From NCBI GenBank assembly GCA_036873755.1, contig JAVTVY010047879.1, positions 124,001 through 188,000 of the forward strand: 64,000 bases of DNA. Direction: 5' to 3'. Position 1 is the first letter of the stretch. The number at the start of each line of letters is the position of its first letter. The notes under the pieces were generated by a model. The model was not told the origin of the DNA, ran no database searches, and saw nothing but the letters and a program-made list of their open reading frames with translations. Both the position numbers and the translations under genes were made by a program. This DNA is from Hanleya hanleyi (taxonomy: Eukaryota > Mollusca > Polyplacophora > Lepidopleurida > Hanleyidae). Shown piece by piece: positions 34,961 to 47,303 of the stretch.

Positions 34961-35233
34961 TTACAAGCGTCTGGTCCGTCGTCCATTAGGGAATATCCGC
35001 GTCCATAATCCAAAGACCTATTCCATATTCCATATAACAGTATTAGCACCAAATTCAAAAAGACAATCATAGTATACATAAACATAGGCTTGTTTCCTGC
35101 AAGAGAGAAGCGGTCAACAGTTTTCAATGATGCCGGCAAGACATCATGATGTTCCAAAAATATCAAATCCGTATCGCTGATCAGTATTCTTAATCCATAA
35201 TATTCGTTGTAAAGTCGTCATCTAAAGAATGAT

Positions 35234-35340
35234 GTATCTCAGTCACGCTTTGATTGTGACTGTTCATATGAGTACCATGAGGATCTTGAAGTACATGAGT
35301 TCATACGGCCCCTAGCCCCGGGTTAAGCGGAATTAGACAC
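35234..35340 (-). ncRNA. Structured RNA motif in Penelope-like element A
   Basis: 107 nt, starting 3 nt after the RT stop on the minus strand. The outer stem is GTGTCT with AGATAC (one G-U pair). The core is AATTCCGCTTA, CCCGG, GCTAGGGGCCG. Hairpin 2 is longer than in the 285-bp element (TATGA with TCATA, with an inner CATG-CATG pairing). Hairpin 3 is a perfect 7-bp CAGTCAC with GTGACTG, loop AATCAAAGC. Two stem positions covary with the 285-bp element copies. This is the best preserved Penelope-linked copy. Confidence 0.5.
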
Positions 35341-35343
35341 AAG

Positions 35344-36560
35344 TCACGAAACGTAACGCCATAGATCTTGCACGCTACGCTCGTATTTTGCTATCAGCAT
35401 GCGATATGTATCGCCAAATTTGAGAAACTTTGAGTGGAGGCGCTTGGTGGTGTAGTCTTGTTTTATAAGTTTCTGCAACAATGTTTTGTGACGTTGATTA
35501 AAATCGTCACATTTAACACAGGATCTAGCAAATGCTACTAGGCGTGATGTGTATACGCAATATGCAGGTCCCACTGGAATATTACTGTCCAGAAAGGGAT
35601 AGTTTACGATGTCGAAATTGTAATCATCTCTTTTGTCATACAGTCGACGAGAAAGAAGGCCCGCTTCATTTTTTTTAGAGATATAGGTCTAAATATGATG
35701 TGCCTGTAGGGTTATCTGTAGTTTCCTTCAAATCCAGTGAAGGTGGATATATATCCTTCACTGCGTCATTTATATAGCGATTATCCACAGCGAGAAGATC
35801 GTCTATATAGCGTTTGGTGAATGAGAAGGAACGGGCTTTGAATGGATCGGTTTTTGAAAGCGCCTGCTTATAGTCATATTCATAAGAGAACAGATACAGG
35901 TCAGCCAACAGGGGTGCGCAATTAGTACCCATTGGAATACCTATATGCTGTTGATATATTGTGTTGCCAAATTTCACATATATATTTTTAATGAGAAATT
36001 CAAGCAACTCTATAAACACTGAAACATCCCATGAATGATATCTCTTGTATGTAGTAGAGCTAAAGAATGCTTTATTGCTTCCGACAATAATATATCTACG
36101 ATCAGTTTTCTTGAACACAGATACTATCAATGAACTTAGATGGTCAATAAGGTCCTGATGAGGGATTGTAGTATAGAGAATCTAGAAATCCCATGTGGAT
36201 ACATGTCTGTACGGTATGTGACCTTTAGCATCAAGTTCTTCCGTAAGACATTTTGAGTTTTTCAATATCCACATACATTAAACGCCAGAGTTTTTTAGAA
36301 ATAGTGGCGCAATACCTCTCCCAAAATGTTTTTACTTCCTGAAGGGCCCTAGTCAACAGGGTTGAAAGAAGCTTGGTGGTGCAGCTTCTAGAACCAGCTA
36401 TGAATCTAGCTTTGTATGGTGATTTATGCATTTTGGGAGTCCAGTATACTTTTGGTATATCGTTATGTTTGGTTGGAAGACAAATACCTCTTTCCCTGAG
36501 AAACGTTTTGTGATTGTTAAATAAATCTTCCAGAGTAAATGCAGTTTGAGAGCAAGTAGA
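35344..36560 (-). pseudogene. Penelope-like reverse transcriptase, frameshifted
   Basis: Three minus-strand frames together cover a Penelope-type RT. About 36231-36540 holds the N-terminal RT region (HNDIPKVYW, then KMHKSPYKARFIAGS). 35675-36130 holds the catalytic core, with GIPMGTNCAP as motif B and RYIDDLLA as motif C. 35344-35574 holds the C-terminal tail ending SVQDLWRYVS. The breaks between them mean no full protein can be made. The intact parts match element B (47304-48050) very closely, with only scattered substitutions. The stop codon at 35344 is followed within a few bases by the structured RNA motif. Confidence 0.8.
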
Positions 36561-36747
36561 CGTTTGATGACGATATGTTTACGCTCAATTTTTCAACCAG
36601 CACCTGGTAATAGTAATATTTACATATGAATATTATATTATTAGCTCGGTCAAACCAAAACGACCGCTATCCAATAATCAAATTGTCAAAGTGTCGGATT
36701 TGTAGGACATAAATGACTGTATGAATGTTATTGAACACTCTGTAGAA
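36561..36747. other. Unassigned spacer
   Basis: AT-rich sequence between Penelope-like element A and inverted arm S'. No ORF or repeat is supported. Confidence 0.25.
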
Positions 36748-38885
36748 AAACAAGCGGCCAGAGGATGCCAAGTCTCGGTGGATATACATGAGGGAGGCAA
36801 ATGCTACTTCATAGGCGTTGGATGCGGAAGGGTCTTTCTGCCTTCCCAAGTTTTAAAAATCAACTCAAAACGGTTGACTGAACGTTTTTTTGCTTCTGTA
36901 ATATAGTTTCCATGCAGTGAAGCATGGAAATTATGTAACCGATAAGCGACGCCAAGTGACATATCAAGGCATATTATCTGCAAACCAAATTTGACGAGAA
37001 GCTGAATGCATCCTCAACCTATTGTCTGGAAACCAAATTTTAAATTTGCCACCAGGTGTCGCCACCTGTAGGTGCAAGTGGGCGAAATGCAATCCCAAGG
37101 ATCATCTCATGACATGGTGTATCAGCATACGAACTTTGGAAAGAATCTGAAAAGCGGTTATTGCCCGGAAACCAAGCTTAGATTTGTATGCACAAGTGTG
37201 CGAAACACAATCCCAAGTGACATCTTATAGCATATGAATACCAAATTTGAGAAGAATCCGATGAGCAGTTGTCAAATTATTGCCAGAAACAAATTTCAGA
37301 TTTTTCCACTTGGTGTCGCCACCAGTATGCAGAAGCAGGTGAAATACAATCCCAAGGGATATATCATCTGCATGGTATCTGCATATCAACTTGGAGAAAA
37401 ATCTGATGAGCGAAATCAAATGTAGATTTGGCACGAGGTGATGCTACCTGTTAGCACAAGTGGGCGAAACGCAATCCCAAGCGACTTCATATGTCATGAT
37501 ATATTCATACCAGATTTAAGAAGAATCTGACTAGCGGTTCTCAAGTTATCACCCGGAAACAAATCTGGTATTTCGCCACCACCTGTAAGTAAAAGTGAGC
37601 GAAAGGCAATCCCACGGAACATCTCCTGGCATGATACATCCATGCTAAATTTGAGCAGATTCCGATGAGCAGTTCTCAAGTTAATGGCTGAAAACAAATT
37701 TTGATTTTAACACCTGGTGGCGCCACCTATAGGCGCAAGTGAGCGAAATGCAATCTCAAGCGACATCTTAGGTCATGGTATTACCCGGAGACAAATTTGG
37801 GATTTTGCCACCAGATGGCGCCACCTTTAAGTGCAATTGAGTGAAAGGCAATCCCATGCAACATCTCCTGGCATGGTACATGCATGCTAAATTTGAGAAG
37901 AATCCGATGCGCATGCAGTTCTCAAGTTATTGGCCAAATTTGTTTCTTCAGATTTTGTCATCAGGTGGCGTCACTTTCTGAGCAGAAGTGAATAACGCAA
38001 TCCCAAGCAACATCTCATGGCAAGGTACAATGTATATGTATGCCTAATTTGGGAAGAATTTGATGAGCAGTTCTCAAGTTATTGTCCGGAAACCAAATTT
38101 CGAGCAACATTTCGAAGCGTTTCAAAGTTATTACTTGCAGCACAAAAGAACGGAAAGAAGCCTAGTGGCGCCACCTACAGGCAGATCTTTCTGAAATCAA
38201 TACCAATCAACATCTTGTCACAAGGAATGCATATGCCAAATATTGAAGAAACTAGATACAGTCGATCGAATACGATTGAAGGCATGCCTTTTGCATCTTT
38301 AGTAAAGGAAACATTCATTATTTGTGAAGAAAGTAAAAACGTAAAACTTAGAAAAAACATCATTAACATGGCCCCATAAGATGCCTTGAGGGTAGGTACC
38401 TACATACCAAATTTAAAAGAATCCATTAAGGTCCAACAGTTACTGCCCGATAATGCAATTTTACCTTGGCCCTCAGGTAGCGCCATGTGTAAGCAGATAG
38501 GCATAAAAAATAATCCCAACCGAGATCTTGAGGCAAGATCTCTTGACATTGAAAATAGAAAATGTTAACTTGGCCTACAGGTGGCGCCACCTATGAGCAG
38601 ATCGATAAAAAAAACAATACCAAGTGAAACCTTCAGGTAAGATACATGCATATCAAACTTGGAAAGAATTCATTCAAGTATTAAAAAGTTATTGCCCGGA
38701 AACATAATTTTAAATTTGCCTCCATGTGGCACCACATATATGTGGATCGGCATGAAAAACAATGCCAAACGAGAAATTCAGGCGAGGTACCTACACACCA
38801 AATTTGGAATGAATCGGTTCAGGTTTTCAAAAGTTATTGTCTGGAAACACTTAACTTAACTTTCAGGTGGTCCCCCTATCAACAG
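36748..38885 (-). repeat. Inverted arm S': diverged GTGGCGCCAC tandem array
   Basis: Reverse complement of S (21845-24048), including the shared flank AAGCGGCCAGAGGATGCC, the terminal hairpin (36907-36930) and the same order of diverged units of about 145 bp. The 311-bp insertion of S is absent here. Small ORFs are by-products of the repeat. Confidence 0.75.
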
Positions 38886-38889
38886 TTCT

Positions 38890-41800
38890 TTGAAATTCAT
38901 TCGTGGTCAATGATTGACTATCAGAAGATCGTGATTCCTTGGCGACTTTATTGAAAATTGAATGCTTCTCTCTTGCAAGAAACTAACTTGTGGTTATCTA
39001 TTTTACTCTGCTCGGATTCTGATGCTAGTCGTGTCTTATAAATACGGTCTTTCGATTAAGGGCGGTGAGATTATTTATGGAATACACATGGCTAGTGGTT
39101 AGAAGGAAATAATTATTTCCCCAATGCCTGATCATGTTAAATGACATGATTTCATTAAAATGAACCTACATTACTGAACCATATCATTAATTCCCGGACA
39201 CTGTGTTCATACAATATGTCTGTAAACAGACTGTAATTAGACTAAAAAATCAATTTGTTCGAAGTATACCTTGTCGGTGATAAGAATGATATATACAACA
39301 ACACTCATCTTCCGCCTCCCCATTTTGACTATACGCACATTTATCGATAGTCCGATTCCATTTAGACAGACGGGAAATGATCCACCAATAAATGACAGAT
39401 TACATTCCCCAATGTGTGACTATCGACATTACGTAATTTCTAATCAGCGAGACGAGGGTTAGAAACACTACAGGTTTGTTTCTAGACCAAATGCCAAGGT
39501 TGTTCCCTGATCTAAATCCGATACATCAAAATAAAATGACAGACACATAAACCTTGACCGTAACTTGAGGCACCCACTCATACCCAATGGGTGAACAGGT
39601 GAAGTGAGAAAGACGAGGACCACTCATCAGTCGTCTATTCAAATTCGAAATAATATGAGCTTCTTTCATTATCTTATATTCGATGGCCATGATCAGTGCT
39701 ATATAATTAACTTTCCATCTCGGTAATATCGGGGGATAAAGAATAATCGGATATCATGGAATCACGTGAGGTTAATTATTGCAGGCTTATTGTGGCACAT
39801 ATACATATAAAAATCTGACATGTGTCATAAATTAGGTTAGGTTCACAAATGGACATTGTATGAGTTCAAACCAGAACAATAGACAACATCAAACAACATC
39901 AATTAAAACAATAGATGTTGAATCAAACGAAAAATAATGAACCATTATTGAGATTGAGAGCGTCCATCATGCATTTCATGAAACAAAATAATGCATGGTA
40001 GGCCTATCAATGCTTTCGTGGAATATTTGTAATGTTTATGAACACTTGTCATTCGTCCAGTGCTATGAATAAGTAAAACTGATCATCTGAATATATAAAA
40101 TGCATTCGACTGTATGTTTCACCACTATGTTCCGCAACGTCAGTCAAACACATTTATTTATCCAAATGATCAATTTTACTTATATCATTTGTAAGATTTA
40201 ACTGTGAGTCATTCAAACCTCAATGTAGAGAGTACACAGTAATACGGAGAACACTAAGCAAACATGCTGTAAGCCTTCTGATGTCCATCCATTGTTTCCC
40301 AGTGGCTCGGGGAAGAGTGGTTCCCAAATTCGGCGCCAAGGTTATAAGCCTCCTAATTACGAGGAATGGGAAGTGATGGACTGACTCCGTATTGAACCTT
40401 AGTTGTCAATTCGTGTCGGGAAATTTTCCGGTGCGATGCTTGATCACACTCGGCGCTCACAGCGTCCACTCGTATACGCGACTACGGTCATCGGCCTTCC
40501 GGAAGAGTTCTCCTGCGATGTTCACCATTTTCGGAGATACCCATGACTCGAATTAAATATACATACGGATGAACATCCTCCCGTCACCGGCAAACAATTG
40601 AACTACTTCTACCGTGTCATTGTCTCGGCAAACAAACAAAAATGTATTTTGGAATAAAGGAAAATTGGCAAAGAAATCAGAAAGTGCCGATGTAAGAAAA
40701 ACAAACAATATTTTTTTTGTTTCAGGGATAAATCGCGTCTTGTAGAATTTGACGGCGATGTTACGTACTCGTTGCTCTTAATCTTGGCTGGAAATGCTTC
40801 AGTGGTAGTTTCGATTATCAATAATACACATTTACTGAAACTCTATGATAGTCTGGATGTTCTCCCAATGTTCTACACAGGCCATTGAAAATGGAAGTAT
40901 TTGTTTGGTTAATTCAAATTTTCATATTAGAATCTGGAAGATATCACGTGATGCACTATTGTTTCTTTTACACTCTCAGCCTGCTTACTGGGCTGATACA
41001 CAGGCGCTAGCTGGCGTATTCAATCCCAGCTGCCAACCGCTCTCTAATGTATGGAGGCGTCACAAACCACTAATTATTCGCCCTACTTAATATGTAGTAA
41101 ATTGGCAGAGCACATCTTGACAAAACTATATTCCCTGATATTCGCCGCCACAAATGACCCACCACACCAGATCGCCTGGCCTTTCCGCTCAAACATATGG
41201 AAAATTCAGCATACATTCCCCACCATTTTTTCGTGACAATACCGCCAGAAACCATTAAGGCAAATTTCGGGGGTGGCCAATCAAACTGGCCCAGATTTTT
41301 TTCCGATTAAAATATGAAAAGGTGGTTTTGATATATTTGAGAGTCAAATATTATGGAAACATTTTAAAATACGGCTCAAGCTATTTCTGGCCCAATCAGA
41401 TATAATGGCCAATCAATGTTCGCCGGAAGTCAAGTCCTGATGATAATCTTGCACCCAGAAACTTCAACGGAGGTTTGTGACCTCTAGCCCGGGACGGCCT
41501 CTTGACTCGAGATGACGTCATGAAGTTATATTAGTCAGTTAGTTATATTTGTTATTGTTTAGCTTTCGAAATACATCTATTTGAGTTTTATAACTACAAA
41601 TGTAATCCACGATAGTCTAACAAAGACGGCAGGCTCACCGATAGTAGCAGACTATTGGAACTAACGATAGTAGCAGACTATTGGAACTGCTCATAGATAA
41701 AAAAAAATGCACGTGCTCTATCACGGTCAACGGCAATCAAAACATGCAATGGTTCTTCTAACCACTGTGGGTAGTTTGTAACACTCTATTGACAATTGTT

Positions 41801-42030
41801 ACAAACAATTTATCACCAACAACATTGGTTGCCGAGATGAACTGTCGAAATGTTGATCCGTCAACATGTGAATGCCTACCCTTTTCTGTGTAGCTTCGAT
41901 GAAATACTCTGTCATTGCTTAACGAACTGGCAAATACAAATGTGTGGCAAACTATAGCCTCTTAAATCTATAGGCCCAAAATCGATTCTAATAAACAATA
42001 CAAAATTGCATTCCCTATATTTGGAATCAA
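38890..42030 (+). repeat. Long block Y
   Basis: Paralogue of Y' (47140-47310 and 48419-51160). Shared landmarks are GATTATTTATGGAATACACATGGCTAG..., TGACATGATTTCATTAAAAT, GGTTCCCAA-TTCGGCGCC, CTCCTAATTACGAGGAATGG and AATAAACAATACAAAATTGC. It holds the empty site of Penelope-like element B near 39107. Its first 160 bases look like a diverged Penelope-like terminal segment. About 41090-41490 is a dispersed repeat also found at 54250-54580. No protein-coding frame is conserved between the copies. Confidence 0.65.
41090..41490 (+). repeat. Dispersed repeat, copy 1
   Basis: It shares with 54250-54580 the stretches CATACATT-CCACCAT-TTTTCG, GGT-GTTTTGATAT-TTTGAGAGT, ACATTTTAAAATA, GGCCAATCAATGTTCGC and GGTTTGTGACCTC. 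No ORF. Probably a non-autonomous element; its ends are not determined. Confidence 0.5.
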
Positions 42031-42550
42031 GCATGAGCATGTGCCCATCAATAATGACTAAAGAGATTTCTTAACGGGAGACACTTATATTGGGGAATGT
42101 GTATAGCTCTAAAATGAGAAAGCCGGTGGATTTGATCGCATATCATACAACAGAATGAACGAAATGCATCGAGGCATATGATTGGATTTCTTTCGCAAAT
42201 GTATTTACGATGAGAATAACCATGCCATTGTTTGAAGAAATATACGATTTTGACCCCATCATGATTTTCACGATAAAACACACCGATGCATCGCATCGTT
42301 GGATGGGGGAAACACCACAAAGTTTATGTTCGATAGAAGATTGATGACTTAGAAATTAGAGAATACCTTTTTCTCCAGATGTGCTTGATTGATTTATTAC
42401 CTAATAAATTTAGGAGAAATAATTTGTAATAGAGTTGAGGTGTCCAACCTTACGCAAACGTATTCGGGACATGTGATACGATGCACCTACGAACTATACA
42501 ATTTTAGATACACATTTTCTACTTTCATCTCAGAAAAATATTATTAATGA

Positions 42551-43812
42551 GTACAAGCGTCAAGTCCGTCATTCAATATTCCGCCGTCGTCCGTGAAAGT
42601 ATTTCCGAGTCTGTAATCCAAAGACTTATTCCATATTCCATTTAACAACATCATTGAAAACTGTTGACCGCTTCTCTCTTGCAGGAAACAAGCCTATGCT
42701 TATGTCTATTATGATTGTCTTTTTGAATTTGGTGCTAATACTGTTATATGGAATATGGAATAGGTCTTTGGATTATGGACGCGGATATTCTTGGACGACG
42801 GCTGAATTATGAATGACGGACCAGACGCTTGTAATTACCACCAAATTAAAAAAAATAATAATGATCATAGTGTACATAAACAGGCTATATTCTCGATAGA
42901 GAGAAGCGGTCAACAGTTTTCAATGATGCCAGCAAGACATCATGATGTTTCAAAAAATATCAAATCCATATTGCTGATCAGTATTCTCAATCCTTATGAT
43001 TTTCGTTGTAAATTCTTTATCTGGAGAATGATGTATCTCGTTCACGCTCTGGTTGTGTCTGTGCATATGAACACCCTGAAGATTGTGAAGTACATGGGTT
43101 CATACGGGCCCTAGCCCTGGGTTAAGTGGAATTATAAAAAAGCTACGAAACGTAACGCCATAAATCTTGCACGCTACGATCGTATTGTTCTATTAGCATG
43201 CGGCGATATGAATCGCCAAATCTTAGAAACTTTGAGTGAAGGCGCTTGGTGGTATAACCCTATTTTATAAGTTTCCACATTAATGTTTTGTGACGTTGAT
43301 TAAAATCGTCAAATTTAACGCAGGATCAAGCAAATGCTACTAGGCGAAATATGTATACGCCATATGTTGTTCGCACTAGAATATTGCAGTCCAGAAATGG
43401 ATAGTTTACGGTGTCGAAACTGTAATCATCTCTTTTGTCGTAAAGTCGACGAGGGAGAAGGCCCGCCTCTTTGGTCTAAATATGATGTGCCGTTATCAGT
43501 ATTTTCGCTAAGATCAAGTGAAGGTGGATATATATCCTTCTCTGCGTTATTTATATAGCGATTATCCACAGCGTGAAGATCGTCTATATAACGTTTGGTG
43601 AATGAGAAGGTATGGGCTTTGAAAGAGTCGATTTTTTAAAGCGCCTGCATATAGTCGTATTCATAAGAGTACTGATTTTGGTCAAGCAAAAGGGGTGCAC
43701 AATTACTACAAATTGGAATACTTATATGCTGTCGATACAATTTCACATAGATATTATTATTGAGAAATTCAAGCAACTCTACAAACAAAAGAAACAACCC
43801 AGGAATGATATC
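42551..43812 (-). mobile_element. Penelope-like cluster D, rearranged and decayed
   Basis: Absent from the matching place in R4 (about 27100-27200). From left to right: a short minus-orientation terminal piece (about 42556-42650), a plus-orientation terminal segment (about 42650-42833, ending GACGCTTGTAA), then a minus-orientation body with terminal segment, decayed structured motif (43033-43136) and decayed RT (43137-43812). The RT region has many stops and deletions compared with elements A and B. Back-to-back partial copies like this are common for Penelope-like elements. Confidence 0.7.
43033..43136 (-). ncRNA. Decayed structured RNA motif in cluster D
   Basis: It keeps GTATCT, the core letters CCCTAGCCC and CCATGTACTTCA, but hairpin 3 has changed (TTCACGCTCTGGTTGTGTC) and the far outer-stem strand is eroded (ATTATAAA). 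Confidence 0.35.
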
Positions 43813-46800
43813 CCGAGGTGAAAAGCGAAGGCAAGCGATGCGAAATCATTTAATGGAAGATCGCCGGTTGCGTCACAGTATCTTAATCTCTGACACACAT
43901 GCCGCTGTATGTGGCGTTTGTAGATCGCTGTCGATTGGTTGCAGTCGGAATAATTCATACAGGACGCAAAACACGGGCTCGCATCGATTCTCAGATCTGC
44001 AAACACACAAATAATATATTTTTAAAGTCGATTTCCATCATATAAAAACGTGTTAACTAAACCCCCGGGTTGATCAGCTTTTCACATGCGATCTGGTCGG
44101 AAATAATACTGGGAACAGCTGCAAATAGAAGAGAATAATGGCACTATGGGTTAATGAACTGTTTCCGTGCCCCGCCCTGAATTACAGTACATCAAACATG
44201 TTTTCTTAACAATCGTAATAGGCTCCAAAGCGGAAAGAAGTACATCCATACGAACATGCATTGAACCTATTTATTCAGTGACAGTGACACAAATTTGATA
44301 GTGGAGTATCAACTTAAGTAAATATAGTAAATTAGTATTGAGTATTGGGCAGTCACGATTGCGAATAATATATTGACACATATGCAGGTAAATATTATAT
44401 CAGCCGTTCAGGTTTAACAAATGTTGAGTTAGGAAGAGATGCACGAAGTTGATAACTTGAAAAAAGTGACAAGAAGGGATCGGGTTGTAATACAATTTTA
44501 GGACATACATAACGATGTTGCTAGAATAGTTTCTCAGGCATTACTTTTAGAGAAGCCTGATCATTGGACATCCGTTTTGGAAAAAAAAATAAAATGTTAC
44601 GGTATTACTTCGTCCGTATGAGATGCGTGGCCAGTGCCTATCGTAACACGATTGGGTGACCAAGTAAATCCAATCTTCTAACCTCCATGTTATATCCAAA
44701 TGTACAGTTTACACAACTTTCTCAGGAAAGTAAGGAAAATCTTGAATATGTGCAGGATGATAGAAGTGTATAATATACGATTACAGTTTTACATGACGTT
44801 TCCCCAGGGGTGAGACGTATAACATTTAGTTTGACAGAAAATAACATTAAAATTTTAAACTGGGGATACAAGATCTCAATCAATTCCATTTCGCCCAGTA
44901 CTGTTAATTACCATTGGAGTCAAAGCCGTATTCTTATTAAAACGTATATTCTCTGACAATTATTGAACCTGTATTGTTAAGAATAACATCCCTAAGAACA
45001 CGAAAGCTGTACCAAAGAACAGGAAAACATAAGATAAGTGAGTCAACACGCTACATTGTTTTCAAAGTACATGTTTGATCGACAAATGAAAGCAATTATA
45101 TCCATGCAAGATCTTGTCGTTTCATTCTGTAAGCCTGTGGTGGCAGAAGGACGTTTATATGGGTGTTCAGCTTAACTACGATAATTTCCAACACAGCTAC
45201 TCAGAGCCTATTTTGATGAAGAATTTCTTTCCAGTGATAAGTATAGGAACATGATGTAGGACGTCTTACTACAAAAGACTGAAAACACACTAGCCACTTC
45301 TTTTTTCGAGAAATACTTGCGAGAGTAAGAGTTTGAGGCCTTGAATGGATACCAGCGAGTGATTGTCTGGTCGTAACTAACATAGCTGAGAAAGCCCTGG
45401 TCAGATGCTGGTCGTATAAATATATGTTATGACTGGCATATAAACCATATATGCGACACATGGGATTACTATGAATTCAAAATAACGAAGTACCGCAGTA
45501 AAAGCCGTTCAATGATGTCCATAAATTAGCTTAATGAGAAAGAAGCCTTTATCTTTGCCTGTTAAGTACAACATCGAAAGCTTTTTTCAGCCATTTAAGA
45601 TAATGTAAATACCACTCGAGAAGTGATCAATAAATTGATATGAGATGCCAAGGACAATAGCACGGTCACTCAATGGACACAACCGATCGAACTGGTTTTG
45701 TCTGGCTGGTGCATTTATTCTGTTTGATTGGAGACATATACGAATAAATAGAGAGTATATGAAGTATAAAGTGACTATAGATTACCAGTAATATCTCCGA
45801 AGATAGTTGAAAATCTACTATACTCTTTATGATTAATTTGTGTGAATGAAAGTTTGTTTAGGAAATAGACCAGGAGAACTGCATGGCAGGAGTCCACCTG
45901 TCATAGTGGTAGGAGTAAAAGTATCCTCTACCGAACGGGCGATTGTGAGTGTCTACTGGTGACTGTACGTATAAGATAATTTTAAGCTACATCACAAATG
46001 GGTGTTGCTAAGAGTATTTATAATCGGTTTGCCAAATCGAAAAACACGTCATCCTGCCATAAACTGACCGATAGCGAGGTTTCCGTCTCAAACAAGTTAA
46101 AGATTTTTTCGTACAAAAAAGGGAGTCATTTTATCTGTACATCCTACGAAAATGATCAACTACTGAAATATGAACAGGAATCGAGACTCCGATTTATCCT
46201 AAGTGGAGGAGAGGACGGACTGAAGGAAGGCTAAACCAAACATCAGGTGCACACTATTCGAATGGGTACAAATGTACCAATTGCGTTCATTATCTCAAGT
46301 CGGCTGACTTTTATTGGTGGCATATAATTAACTTCGAACACTAGTGTATCAGAGGACAAATAATAATCGGATATCAGGGGATCAGGTATTATTAATTATT
46401 GATCGGAATCGAATGGAAAATAAGTAGATATAATTAGAACTATAAACCTATCTGCTACGAACGTATTTTGTCATCAATAAGTGATATCGAGAAAATTTAC
46501 AGGGAATAAGCGATGAGGCGCATGATAATTCGGTTACCTAAATGTATAAATCGCCAAGTGTTTTTTCCCACAAAATTCTAGCCAACGTTGCAATTGTAGA
46601 AAGATATCAGCCTCAGCCAGCGCAAAAGCTGGGGCATAAACTGCGCAATTATCGAAACAGAAATCGTCCAAGTGAGAGAAATATGGAGTGAAGGCACAAC
46701 AACTTAATTTAACTGTATCAGTTTATTCGGAACTTGTACCGTGTCGGTATTAATATATTTTCCATGACAAACAAAATATTTTTGTTGGACACGGGATACA

Positions 46801-46900
46801 TAACTGCGTTTTTCGTTGTTTACAGTTAGTGAAACGTGAATGTTGCTTGCCATATTTAGATAGAGTTCAGCAATCTATAAGACATTGCGAAATAATAATC

Positions 46901-47139
46901 ACTTCATTTGATGATTGGTGATGAATATCACACACTGATGTTAAAATACAATAGTAGGATACAAAATGTTATTACGTCACACTTATTAGCTCCTGTCTAA
47001 TTTAGCTCTGACTGGAGTCTAGGGCTGTATGAACATACCACAAGACATGTGTTGTTTTTTTTATGTCTAAACAGTCACAATCAATGCCTGACTGACAGTT
47101 ATTTTCTGAAAAAATTCTTAGAAAAGTAAAGAAAAATAC
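46901..47139. other. Unassigned spacer between R5 and Y'
   Basis: AT-rich sequence, no ORF or repeat match found. Confidence 0.2.
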
Positions 47140-47303
47140 GGGCCAATGTTTGACTATCAGAATATCGTGATTTCACTTTATTGAAAATAGATCGCTTCGC
47201 TCTTGCAAGAAACTAACTTGTGGTTATCTATTTTCCTCTGCTCGGATTCTGATGCTAATCGTGTCTTCCGATTAAGGACATTGGGATTATTTATGGAATA
47301 CAC

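Larger units (their letters stand above)
34961..36560 (-). mobile_element. Penelope-like element A (minus strand, degraded)
   Basis: A minus-strand retroelement copy. From its 5' side it has an RT N-terminal part (HKTFLRERG, then PKVYWTPKMHKSP, then RFIAGSRSC), the RT core, a C-terminal tail, and directly after the stop the structured RNA motif (35234-35340). The 3' terminal segment reads CTGATCAGCGATACGG, TTGACCGCTTCTCTCTTGCAGG and GGACGACGGACCAGACGC and ends at 34961. Frameshifts or stops near 36130-36230 and 35580-35675 break the coding region. No GIY-YIG endonuclease is visible after the RT, unlike canonical Penelope. Confidence 0.8.
42031..46900 (+). repeat. Long unit R5 (paralogue of R4)
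   Basis: It runs parallel to R4: 42036-42550 with 26360-27100, 43830-44383 with 27210-27660, and 44384-46830 with 30861-33660. It has neither the LINE nor the 285-bp element of R4, but contains a private cluster of Penelope-like fragments (about 42551-43812). No coding frame is kept between R4 and R5. Confidence 0.65.
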
